From Dehalococcoidia bacterium (lineage in GTDB: Bacteria > Chloroflexota > Dehalococcoidia > Bin125): 64,000 nucleotides of DNA. The notes below the pieces were generated by a model. It was not told where the DNA came from. It did not search any database and worked only from the letters and a program-made list of their open reading frames with translations. Positions 34,461-42,817 of this stretch are shown here, piece by piece (the stretch's first letter is position 1; every line of letters begins with the position of its first letter). The position numbers and the translations under genes are program-made. Location: the NCBI GenBank assembly GCA_022828105.1, contig JAJEJC010000005.1:62001-126000 (forward strand), read 5' to 3'.

Positions 34461-35918
34461 TTAGAATTCCTCCTCGTACTCCATGTACTCGGCGTACGGA
34501 TCGTCTTCGAGACCTTCGTCCACTTCGTGGTAGCGAGGCCGACGACGACGACGGTCACGCTGCGATTGCTGTTCTTGCTCGCGCCGCAGCAGCTCTTCGC
34601 CGAAGCGAATCTGACCCTCGTCGCGCGCGGCGGGCGCGAGTTCGGTCGCTTGCAGGGCCGGCTCGAGTTCCGGCTCCTCCTCGACCAGTTCGGGTTCCTC
34701 GCTCGGCGTCGAGGGCGCGGGAATCTCGATTGGCGGAGGCGCAGGCGCTTCGGCCGCCGGACGCTCGGGCTGAGGCGCGGCGCGCACCGGTTCGGGCTCC
34801 GGCAGCGGCTCCGGCTCGATCTCGATCTCCTCCTGCGGCGCGAATGGCCCGCGTCCCTCTTGCTGCATCCGCTCTGCGACGGTTTGCGGCTTGATATCGA
34901 TGCGGAATCCGGTCAGCCGGGCCGCCAGCCGGGCATTCTGCCCCTCGCGGCCAATCGCCAGACTCAGTTGCATATCCGGAACGGCGCACTCGGCCGTGTT
35001 CGTTTCGCGGTCGATCCGGACGGCGAGAATCTGCGCCGGACTCAGCGCATGCTCGACGAATCGGCGCGGATCGCGCTCCCACTGGATCACGTCGACACGT
35101 TCGCCGTGCAGTTCGTTGACGATGTTCTGAATGCGCATCGCACGCATCCCGATGCAGCTGCCAATCGGGTCAACCCCTGGTTGCCGCGACCAGACGGCGA
35201 TCTTTGTGCGGTGTCCTGGTTCTCGAGCAACGCCGCGAATTTCAACCACGCCGCGCATAATCTCGGGCACTTCCAGCTCAAACAGCCGCCGCACGAAATC
35301 GGGGCGCGACCGTGAGATCACGATCTGCGGTCCCTTGTTCGCGCGCAGTACCTCGACCATGATCGCCTTGACGCGCTGGCCCGAGCGGTAGCGCTCCATG
35401 CGCACCTGCTCCTGCGCGGGCATCACCGTCTCGGTGTGGTCGGCCAGCTCGACGATCACCTGGTGCGGCTCAACGCGCTGGACATCGCCGCTGATCACCC
35501 CGCCCTCTTCGCCGGAGTACTTGGCGAAGACTGCCTCGCGCTCCGCTTCGCGCAACGCCTGCAGTACGACTTGCTTGGCAGTCTGGGCCTCGATCCGGCC
35601 GCCCACGCCTTCGATGTCGTGGGCCTCGCGCAACGTCGAGCCAATGCTCACCTGGGGATCGATCTGGCGCGCGCGATCCAGCTCAATCTGCAGATCGGGG
35701 TCCGAAATGTCCTCTTCGATTTCCACGACTTCGCGCTCGGAGGCGACCGACATGCTGCCGTCGTAGCGGTCGATGCTGACCAGCACATTGCCGGGCAGCT
35801 CGTATCGCCGCTTGACGGCCGCAGCCATGCCGCGCTCGACGGCGCCGAAAATCACTTCGTCGTCAAGATTCTTGTCCGAATGCAGCTGTTTGATCGCCAG
35901 CAGGAAGTCGGTTTTCAT
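34461..35918 (-). CDS. nusA: transcription termination/antitermination factor NusA
   Basis: 485 aa. The N-terminal domain (MKTDFLLAIKQLHSDKNLDDEVIF...) is followed by an S1 domain (GGVISGDVQRVEPHQVIVEL), KH1 (REPGHRTKIAVWS...GVDPIGSCIGMRAMRIQNIVNEL) and KH2 (MQLSLAIGREGQNARLAARLTG). The last ~130 residues are a Pro/Glu-rich low-complexity tail with an Arg cluster (DRRRRRPRYHEVDE) and an acidic end. This replaces the AR domains of enterobacteria. It regulates RNA polymerase pausing. It is first of the block; rimP, which often precedes nusA, is not here. Confidence 0.95.
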   Translation of the reverse strand: MKTDFLLAIKQLHSDKNLDDEVIFGAVERGMAAAVKRRYELPGNVLVSIDRYDGSMSVASEREVVEIEEDISDPDLQIELDRARQIDPQVSIGSTLREAHDIEGVGGRIEAQTAKQVVLQALREAEREAVFAKYSGEEGGVISGDVQRVEPHQVIVELADHTETVMPAQEQVRMERYRSGQRVKAIMVEVLRANKGPQIVISRSRPDFVRRLFELEVPEIMRGVVEIRGVAREPGHRTKIAVWSRQPGVDPIGSCIGMRAMRIQNIVNELHGERVDVIQWERDPRRFVEHALSPAQILAVRIDRETNTAECAVPDMQLSLAIGREGQNARLAARLTGFRIDIKPQTVAERMQQEGRGPFAPQEEIEIEPEPLPEPEPVRAAPQPERPAAEAPAPPPIEIPAPSTPSEEPELVEEEPELEPALQATELAPAARDEGQIRFGEELLRREQEQQSQRDRRRRRPRYHEVDEGLEDDPYAEYMEYEEEF

Positions 35919-36064
35919 GTCTCGAGAGCCTGATCGATGTCGCGCTCAATGATCCGTGCGGCTGACGCAGGATCAGACAGGACCGCCCGACCCGCACCCA
36001 TCATCCGCACCACTTGACTATACACCGACAATCGAGCGGCTCGGCGCGAACTATCAAGCGGTAA

Positions 36065-37774
36065 TCAGCCGCTCAGCGAGTCCAACGCGGTCAACGCGGC
36101 TTCGACGGCGCTCTCCACGGGCACCGACGTTGGTTCAGCGTCGCGCCTCAGCTTCAGCTCGACCTGACCCTCCGTGAGTCCTCGCGATCCGACCGTGATC
36201 CGAAGCGGCGCGCCGAGCAAGTCGGCGTCGTTGAACTTGACGCCGGCGCGCTCGTTGCGGTCGTCGCTGAGCACCTGCAGCCCGGCGTCGGCCAACTGCG
36301 ACTCAATCTGCGAGACCGCTTCGGCCACGTCGTCGCTGCTGCCGAGCGGCACGATGTGCACGTCGAACGGAGCGACCGCGCGCGGCCAGACGATGCCCAA
36401 CTCGTCGTGATTGGCCTGCACCACCGCGGCCATCAATCGCTCGATGCCGATGCCGTAGCAGCCCATGATCGGCGTGCGCCGTTCCCCGTCGGCGTCCAGA
36501 AACGTCGCCTCCATCGGGTCGGTGTAGCGGGTGCCCAACTTGAAGATGTGACCCAACTCGATGCCCCGCTGCATTGCCAGCGCGTCGTCACATTCCGAGC
36601 AGGCATCGCCCGGCTGAGCCATGGCGATGTCGGCGACGGTCGCCGCCTTCCAGTCGCGGCCGTAGGTGACATTGCGTGCGTGCATCCCGACCCGATTCGC
36701 CCCGGCGACCAGACCACCCGCATCTACGACGCTGGGATCAGCAATGACGAGCGCCGGATCGACCCCTATCGGAGACGCATACCCGGCGACCCAACCGGCC
36801 TCTTCCACTTCCTCAGGCAACAGCGGCCGCGCCTCAAGCGCGTCCAGCGCATTGATCAACTTGAGCTCATTGACTTCCAGGTCGCCCCGGACAACCGCAA
36901 ACGTCGGCTGGCCATCGACCAGAAAGAAGGCTGCCTTGGCGGTCGATTGCGCAGGAATGTTCAGGAACTCGGCCAGTCCTTCAATCGTGGTGATTCCGGG
37001 CGTCTCGACTTCCTCCAGCTCGCCGACCGTGCCGGCCTCCGGACCACGGGTGAACTCGGCCCGCTCCTGATTTGCGGCATAGCCGCAACCCGAACAGAGG
37101 ATGATGTTGTCTTCGCCGATCTCGGTCAGGAAGATGAACTCCTCCGACTGTTTGCCGCCAATCGCCCCGGAGTCTGCCTGCACGGCCACCACCGGAACGC
37201 CGCAACGCGCAAAGACGTTGTAGTAGGCCTGCCGCATCGCGTTGTAGGTGAGCTGAAAGGCGTCGTCGTCCACATCGAATGTGTAGGCGTCTTTCATGAT
37301 GAACTCGCGCACCCGCACCAGTCCGCCGCGCGGACGCGGCTCGTCGCGGAACTTGGTCTGCATCTGAAACACGCTTTGGGGCAAATCGCGATATGACTGT
37401 ACGACCTTGCGGAACAGGTCGGTGACCGACTCCTCGTGCGTCGGCGCGAGCACCATCGTGCGGTCGCGCCGGTCCTTGAGGTTGAACAACACAGGGCCGT
37501 AGGAGTCGGCGCGGCCCGACTCTTCCCACAACTCCCTCGGCTGAATGGCCGGCATCCGCATCTCCTGCGATCCGGCCGCCTCCATCTCCTCGCGGACGAT
37601 CTGCTCGATCTTGCGCAGCGTGCGCCAGGCCGGCGGCAGAAATGAGTAGACGCCGGCGGCAAGCTGCACGATCAATCCGCTGCGCAGCAGCAGTTGGTGA
37701 TTGGCCGAGTCGGCGTCGGCCGGCGCCTCGCGCAGCGTGCGTCCGAACAGACGGGACATACGAGTGACGGGCAT
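36065..37774 (-). CDS. proS: prolyl-tRNA synthetase, bacterial type with editing insert
   Basis: 569 aa. Class II motifs: [24 protein letters not shown] (motif 1 region), [23 protein letters not shown] (motif 2 with the Arg) and [16 protein letters not shown] (motif 3). Between motifs 2 and 3 sits the ~180-residue INS editing domain ([21 protein letters not shown]...), followed by the C-terminal anticodon-binding domain ([12 protein letters not shown]). The start could be Met1 or Met6. It lies 146 bp upstream of nusA on the same strand, with a TATAGT box on the minus strand (36017-36022) that might serve nusA. Confidence 0.96.
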   Translation of the reverse strand: MPVTRMSRLFGRTLREAPADADSANHQLLLRSGLIVQLAAGVYSFLPPAWRTLRKIEQIVREEMEAAGSQEMRMPAIQPRELWEESGRADSYGPVLFNLKDRRDRTMVLAPTHEESVTDLFRKVVQSYRDLPQSVFQMQTKFRDEPRPRGGLVRVREFIMKDAYTFDVDDDAFQLTYNAMRQAYYNVFARCGVPVVAVQADSGAIGGKQSEEFIFLTEIGEDNIILCSGCGYAANQERAEFTRGPEAGTVGELEEVETPGITTIEGLAEFLNIPAQSTAKAAFFLVDGQPTFAVVRGDLEVNELKLINALDALEARPLLPEEVEEAGWVAGYASPIGVDPALVIADPSVVDAGGLVAGANRVGMHARNVTYGRDWKAATVADIAMAQPGDACSECDDALAMQRGIELGHIFKLGTRYTDPMEATFLDADGERRTPIMGCYGIGIERLMAAVVQANHDELGIVWPRAVAPFDVHIVPLGSSDDVAEAVSQIESQLADAGLQVLSDDRNERAGVKFNDADLLGAPLRITVGSRGLTEGQVELKLRRDAEPTSVPVESAVEAALTALDSLSG

Positions 37775-37820
37775 AGCGCAACGCCTCGGCTAATCAAGCG
37801 GGACCGTTGCTGCGACGATA

Positions 37821-38132
37821 TCAGCGCCGCTTGCGCGCCAGACCGGCAAAGCAACGATCGAGTCCGAACCGGTCCCAGCACGCGAATCCCAGCCAACACG
37901 CGAGCGCCGAACCGACCAGCGCCGCCAACATCGAGACGCCGATGCCCAGCGCGTTGTCCAGACCGGCGAGCGGCACCAGCACCGCGCCGCCGACGCCGCC
38001 CGCGGCTGCGAAGGGTGCGGACCAGAGCGATCCCCGCGCTCGGCGCGGCAGGCTCAGCGCGATCCAGCTCAGCATCGAGATCAGCAGCCAGGTCGCGACG
38101 AACAGGATCAGGAAGATCGCATCGAAGAGCAC
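37821..38132 (-). CDS. small membrane protein of unknown function
   Basis: 103 aa with three hydrophobic stretches: residues ~4-27 ([20 protein letters not shown]...), ~40-60, and ~64-85 ([23 protein letters not shown]). The C-terminus is basic (LARKRR), so inside by the positive-inside rule. No family is recognised. It lies 46 bp upstream of proS on the same strand and is divergent from ispG. Confidence 0.55.
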   Translation of the reverse strand: MLFDAIFLILFVATWLLISMLSWIALSLPRRARGSLWSAPFAAAGGVGGAVLVPLAGLDNALGIGVSMLAALVGSALACWLGFACWDRFGLDRCFAGLARKRR

Positions 38133-38179
38133 GCATCAACGGTACGATGCAGGTGTCCAGTGGTGGGAGGACGAACACC

Positions 38180-39337
38180 ATGGCGGAGACGATTCAACTG
38201 ACCGGCGACCTGCGCCGCAACCCGACGCGGTCCGTCCGAGTGGGCGAAGTGACGATCGGCGGCGGCAATCCGGTCGTCGTGCAGTCGATGGCTGCGACAC
38301 GAACGCAGGACGTCGAGGCGACCGTTCGGCAAGTGAAGTTGCTCGAACAGGCTGGCGCCGATCTGGTCCGCGTCGCCGTCGACTCACGCAAGGACGTCGA
38401 GGCGCTTGCCGCCGTCCGGGAGCAGACCGCAGCCCCGCTCTCCGTCGACCTGCAGGAGAATTATCGGCTCTGCACCCAGGTCGCGCCGCACGTGGACAAG
38501 ATCCGCTACAACCCCGGCCATCTGCATCACCACGAAAAATCCAAGTCGGTGCGCGACAAGGTTGCCTTCATCGCCGAAACCGCCGAGGCGCACGACTGCG
38601 CCATCCGCGTCGGCGTCAACTGCGGCTCAATCGATCCGCGCATGCTGGAGCGCTACCCCGACGATCACGTCTCCGCAATCGTCGCCTCCGCGACCGAGCA
38701 CTGCGGCCTGCTGGATGCACTCGGATTCGATCGTTACGTCGTCTCGCTCAAGGATTCGGACTGGAAACAGGTCGTCGAGGTCAACGAGAAGTTCGCCTCG
38801 GAACGGCCCGACGTCCCGCTGCATCTCGGTGTGACCGAAGCGGGTATGCCGCCCGAGGGCGTGATCAAGACCCGTGTCGCGTTCGAGCAACTGGTCAGTC
38901 AGGGCATCGGCGATACGGTCCGCGTCTCACTGACGGTCCCCTTCGACGACAAAGGCATGGAGATTCACGTCGCCCGCGAGATCCTCGCCGACATCGCCGC
39001 CGGGCGTTTCCGATCGGTGCCGCCGAAGTTCGACGAGGGCCTCAACATCATTTCCTGTCCGTCCTGCTCACGGGTCGAGAACGAGAAGTTCGTCGACCTC
39101 GCCCAGGACGTCAAGGAGATGAGCCAATACGCTTCCGAGTACGACATCACGATCGCCGTCATGGGCTGCCGCGTGAACGGCCCGGGTGAAACGGACGACG
39201 CCGACCTCGGTCTCTGGTGCGGCCCGCTCGCCGTCAACCTCAAGCGAGGCGAAGAGTCCCTCGGTCACTACCCCTACGACGAAATCCTGCCCCGCCTCAA
39301 GCAGGAGCTGGACGAGATCATCGCGTCGCAGGCGTGA
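38180..39337 (+). CDS. ispG: 4-hydroxy-3-methylbut-2-enyl diphosphate synthase IspG (GcpE)
   Basis: 385 aa from the ATG at 38180, with GGGAGG upstream. The TIM-barrel part has [20 protein letters not shown] and KIRYNPGH. The [4Fe-4S] ligands are in [13 protein letters not shown] and [10 protein letters not shown]. It converts methylerythritol cyclodiphosphate to HMBPP in the MEP isoprenoid pathway. A TTC or TTG upstream is possible but not needed. UppP, which recycles the isoprenoid carrier, is 0.7 kb downstream. Confidence 0.96.
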   Translation: MAETIQLTGDLRRNPTRSVRVGEVTIGGGNPVVVQSMAATRTQDVEATVRQVKLLEQAGADLVRVAVDSRKDVEALAAVREQTAAPLSVDLQENYRLCTQVAPHVDKIRYNPGHLHHHEKSKSVRDKVAFIAETAEAHDCAIRVGVNCGSIDPRMLERYPDDHVSAIVASATEHCGLLDALGFDRYVVSLKDSDWKQVVEVNEKFASERPDVPLHLGVTEAGMPPEGVIKTRVAFEQLVSQGIGDTVRVSLTVPFDDKGMEIHVAREILADIAAGRFRSVPPKFDEGLNIISCPSCSRVENEKFVDLAQDVKEMSQYASEYDITIAVMGCRVNGPGETDDADLGLWCGPLAVNLKRGEESLGHYPYDEILPRLKQELDEIIASQA

Positions 39338-39351
39338 CGCTGGGTGAGCTC

Positions 39352-40017
39352 TTAGCCCCCGAACACGTCGCCGTCGAATCGATCGATGGTCGCGAAATCC
39401 TCGACCGGGCTGCGCTTCAGCCTGCTGAGCTGCTTGACCGGCTTGCCGATCGGCAGGAAAGCCGCGATTGCATAGTGGTCGGGCAAGCCGAGAATCGGCT
39501 TGAGCTCCGGCTCATTCGCGATCGGAATCGTAGTCAGGGTCCCGCCGTAGCCCTCGTTGCGGGCCATCAACAGCAGGCTCCAGACGAACGGGTAGATCGA
39601 ACCGCCAGAGATCACGCCGACGCGCTCGAGTTCCTTATCGACCGAAGCGACCACGCCGAGGTCGACGCAGACGGCGAGCAGCACCGGCGCCTCGATGTAT
39701 GGGTCCATCAACCGTCTCGGCGTGGGAACGGTTGCGGCGGACTCGTCGGTGACGCTGGACGGAAAGGCCGCGTTCCACGGACCCTCGCCGGCCTGTTGCA
39801 TGGCGACGTAGCGCTTGGCCGGACGCTCGGCGGCGCGGGCGATCGCCGCGCGGATCTCAGGGTCGCGCACGACGATCACGTGCCAGCCCTGGCGATTACC
39901 GCCCGAAGGCGCGAATCGGGCGTGTTCGAGCATGCGCTCGATCACCTCGTCGGGCACAGGATCGTCCGTGAACTGCCTGGCCGCGAACGTGGTGCGGATG
40001 ACCTCGGAGATGTCCAT
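39352..40017 (-). CDS. nitroreductase family flavoprotein
   Basis: 221 aa. The FMN-binding N-terminus is MDISEVIRTTFAARQFTDDPVP with the Arg typical of the family, followed by ARFAPSGGNRQGWHVIVV and, later, YPFVWSLLLMARNEGYGGTL and GLPDHYAIAAFLPIG. It is an FMN-dependent NAD(P)H oxidoreductase of unknown substrate (nitro, quinone, enone or halogenated compounds). It is a single gene between ispG and uppP, divergent from uppP. Confidence 0.88.
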   Translation of the reverse strand: MDISEVIRTTFAARQFTDDPVPDEVIERMLEHARFAPSGGNRQGWHVIVVRDPEIRAAIARAAERPAKRYVAMQQAGEGPWNAAFPSSVTDESAATVPTPRRLMDPYIEAPVLLAVCVDLGVVASVDKELERVGVISGGSIYPFVWSLLLMARNEGYGGTLTTIPIANEPELKPILGLPDHYAIAAFLPIGKPVKQLSRLKRSPVEDFATIDRFDGDVFGG

Positions 40018-40052
40018 GTCGGCTCCTACAGTGACTGTGGAGCGAAGTCTAC

Positions 40053-40877
40053 GTGAGCATCGTTGAAGCCATCGTCCTCGCCATCGTTCAGGGCCTGACC
40101 GAATTCCTGCCGGTCTCGTCGAGTGGGCATCTCATCCTCGTTCGTTGGCTGTTCGGCTGGGAAGATCCCGGCCTCGACTTCGATGTCGCGGTGCATATCG
40201 GCACTTTGGCCGCGATCCTGTTTGCCTTCCGCCGCGAAGTCTGGAGCGTGCTGCGAGGGCTGCGAGAACAGCGCGGTGATGCAAGCACGGTCGACGGACT
40301 CAGGCCACGAAGACTCACGTGGCTCGGCCTGATCGGGACGATTCCGATCGTGATCGTCGGCGGCCTGCTCTACCAGACGCTGGAGCAGGAACTGCGCGAC
40401 GCAACATCTGCCGGTGCGTTGCTACTCGTCACCGGAGCGCTGATCTTCGTGGCGGAGTGGCGCACCAGGCAGGCGAGCGCTCCGTTGGCCTTGGCGCAAC
40501 TGGACGAGCGGCGGTCGCTGGCCATCGGCCTGGCCCAGTGCCTGGCGGTCCTGCCGGGCGTCTCGCGAGCTGGCATGTGCATAGTCGCGGCGATGTCCCT
40601 GGGCCAGAGCCGCGAGGCGGCGGCGCGCTGGGCATTCTGGCTGTCGATGCCGGCGCTCGCGGGAGCGGGCGTCCTCGCGGCCGCCTCCTTGATCGATGAC
40701 GGCGGCGGCGTGGACGTCGCACCAATGGCGATCGGTACGGTCGTGTCGTTCGCGACGGCGTTGGTCGCCATTCGAGCCTTGCTCTGGCTCGTGCGTGGAC
40801 GGTCGCTGCTGCCGTTCGCCGGCTACTGCCTGATTGCCGGAGCCGCCGTCCTGATCGCGCGTGCCGCCGGCGGCTAG
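40053..40877 (+). CDS. uppP: undecaprenyl-diphosphatase UppP (BacA)
   Basis: 274 aa from a GTG start. The two inverted-repeat active-site motifs are present: IVQGLTEFLPVSSSGHLIL and LAVLPGVSRAGMCIVAAM. There are about eight hydrophobic segments. It dephosphorylates undecaprenyl pyrophosphate on the outer face of the membrane to recycle the lipid carrier for cell-wall or surface-glycan synthesis, and gives bacitracin tolerance. The end overlaps the carboxylase gene end by 4 bp on the opposite strand. Confidence 0.94.
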   Translation: MSIVEAIVLAIVQGLTEFLPVSSSGHLILVRWLFGWEDPGLDFDVAVHIGTLAAILFAFRREVWSVLRGLREQRGDASTVDGLRPRRLTWLGLIGTIPIVIVGGLLYQTLEQELRDATSAGALLLVTGALIFVAEWRTRQASAPLALAQLDERRSLAIGLAQCLAVLPGVSRAGMCIVAAMSLGQSREAAARWAFWLSMPALAGAGVLAAASLIDDGGGVDVAPMAIGTVVSFATALVAIRALLWLVRGRSLLPFAGYCLIAGAAVLIARAAGG

Positions 40878-42457
40878 GGCCGAACGCCATAGAGCGGTTT
40901 GCGCTCCAGTTCGTATGGCAGAACCTTGTATGCGCGCTCGACGAACTGCTGGAGGTAGCTGCGCGTCTCGCGCGGATCGATGATCTCCTCGATCCCAAAC
41001 GTCTCCGCCGTGCGGAACACGCTGCGAAGCTGGCGCAACTCGGCCTCGATCTCTTCGCGTTTGGCTTCGGGGTCGGGCGCGTTGGCGATTTCTCGGCGGT
41101 AGGCGGCGTCGACTCCGCCTTCGATCGGGATGGAGCCCCACTCGCCGGAGGGCCAGCCCAGCCGGTAGTTGAGCCGGGTCGGATTGCCGGTCGCCATGCC
41201 GGCCATGCCGTAGCACTTGCGGATCACGATCGTCAGTTGCGGCACGGTCGCCTGCAGACCGACCCACATCGCGCGCATCCCCGCGCGCAGCGTGCCCTCG
41301 CGCTCGGCCTGTTCGCCAATCATGAATCCGGGCACGTCGACGAGGTAGACGACGGGGATGTGAAAGTAGTTGCAGAGCTCGAGGAAATGCGTCTGCTTGT
41401 CCGAACCGTCGCGGTCGAGCGCGCCGCCGTTCTTGCGCGGATTGTTGGCGACGATGCCGATCGGCAGGCCGTCGACTCGGGCGAACCCGGTGATCACGGC
41501 CGTGCCCCAGTGCGGCTTGACCTCGAAGAAGTCGCCGCCGTCCACGACCGAGCAGATCAGCTTGTGCATCGAGTAGGGCCGACGCGTGTTGCGCGGGACG
41601 AGGTCGATCAACGCTTCGCCCGCGCCCTCGGGCGCATCGACGACTGGCGCAGACGGCGGCAGCTCGTTCACGTTGTCGGGCAGATAGGAGAGCATGGCGC
41701 GAATCTGACGGAAGGCGTCCTGCTCGTCGTCGGCTTCGTTGTCAATGCAGCCGGAGGTATGCACGTGGACCTGCGAACCGCCCAATGACTCGTTGGTCAC
41801 GTCGTGTCCGATGCCGCGCTTCACGACCGGCGGTCCGGCAGCAAACATCGCCGAGCGGCCCTTGGTCATCACGCTCCAGTGGACCATCATCGCCCGTCCC
41901 GAGGGTCCGCCGGCGATCGCGCCGAGCACCGCGCCCAGGACCGGCACGTTCTGCATCGCCTCGATCGAGGTCACGAACGAGCGGCCCGTGCCCGCGCCGT
42001 TGGGCAGGTAGGTCGTGCCCATCTGCTTGGTCGCTCCGACGTTGGCGCCGGCGCCGTCGATCAGCAGGATCATCGGAATCCGATACTCAAGCGCAAGCTC
42101 TTCGCAGAATCCGCCCAGCCCGCCCTTCGAGCGCTGCATCGGGTAGAGCGCTGATCCGCCCTGGATGGTGAAATCCTCACCGCCGACCGCGACCGCCCGG
42201 CCGTCGATCTTGCCAATACCCATCACATAGGAGGCCGGCGAGAATTCGACCAGCTCCCCGTCTTCGTACTCGCCCAGCCCGGCCAGCGCGCCGACCTCGT
42301 GGAAGGAGCCGTCGTCCAGCAGTTCGTGGATGCGCTCGCGCACGGTCAGACGGCCCAACCGATGCTGCCGCTCGATCCGGTCCGGCGTGCCGCCCCGAGC
42401 GGAGAGCGCCAGGCGGCGCCGCAGTTCGTCAACTTCCGGTTCCCAGACCATGCTCAA
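40874..42457 (-). CDS. acyl-CoA carboxylase, carboxyltransferase (beta) subunit
   Basis: 527 aa, full length for PccB/methylmalonyl-CoA decarboxylase alpha-type subunits. Motifs are RLTVRERIHELLDDGSFHE, FTIQGGSALYPMQRSKGG, LLIDGAGANVG, the C-terminal-half FARVDGLPIGIVANNPR and VPGFMIGEQAEREGTLR. It transfers CO2 from biotin to a short acyl-CoA such as propionyl-CoA or acetyl-CoA. No biotin carboxylase or biotin carrier subunit is in the window, so partners must lie elsewhere. Confidence 0.9.
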   Translation of the reverse strand: MSMVWEPEVDELRRRLALSARGGTPDRIERQHRLGRLTVRERIHELLDDGSFHEVGALAGLGEYEDGELVEFSPASYVMGIGKIDGRAVAVGGEDFTIQGGSALYPMQRSKGGLGGFCEELALEYRIPMILLIDGAGANVGATKQMGTTYLPNGAGTGRSFVTSIEAMQNVPVLGAVLGAIAGGPSGRAMMVHWSVMTKGRSAMFAAGPPVVKRGIGHDVTNESLGGSQVHVHTSGCIDNEADDEQDAFRQIRAMLSYLPDNVNELPPSAPVVDAPEGAGEALIDLVPRNTRRPYSMHKLICSVVDGGDFFEVKPHWGTAVITGFARVDGLPIGIVANNPRKNGGALDRDGSDKQTHFLELCNYFHIPVVYLVDVPGFMIGEQAEREGTLRAGMRAMWVGLQATVPQLTIVIRKCYGMAGMATGNPTRLNYRLGWPSGEWGSIPIEGGVDAAYRREIANAPDPEAKREEIEAELRQLRSVFRTAETFGIEEIIDPRETRSYLQQFVERAYKVLPYELERKPLYGVRP

Positions 42458-42521
42458 CTCCAGTCCTTGACCTACGCTGGGCTGAGTCTAGGTTGGACGT
42501 GGACATTGCGAGGGTCGGGTC

Positions 42522-42767
42522 ATGGCGGGCTTTAAGAATCGTTTGCATGAGCAGCTTGCGCGCCGTACGGCGCGGGAGGCGTTTCGCGATGCCGGACCCG
42601 ATGCGGAAGCCGTGACCGTCCACTGCGACGTCACCGATGTCTCGTTCACGTCGTCCGACGAAGGCGACCTGCGCGCGCAGTTGGAAGCGCACTACAAGTC
42701 GGCTGAGTACCGCCGCGCCACGAACATCACGATCGAGAAGCAGCGAGCCTACCGCGAGCAGCGCTGA
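42522..42767 (+). CDS. hypothetical protein, 81 aa
   Basis: A small, charged protein with no signal or membrane segment: N-terminal basic helix (KNRLHEQLARRTAREAFRDAG), a strand-like middle (EAVTVHCDVTDVSFTSSDEG) and a C-terminal helix (LRAQLEAHYKSAEYRRATNI...EKQRAYREQR). No family is recognised. It is divergent from the carboxylase gene and followed 50 bp later by the fused CoA-transferase on the same strand. Confidence 0.5.
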   Translation: MAGFKNRLHEQLARRTAREAFRDAGPDAEAVTVHCDVTDVSFTSSDEGDLRAQLEAHYKSAEYRRATNITIEKQRAYREQR

Positions 42768-42817
42768 ATGTTTCGGACGCCGGCGACTACCCTGACCGCT
42801 AGACGGGAGCGGGGTAC

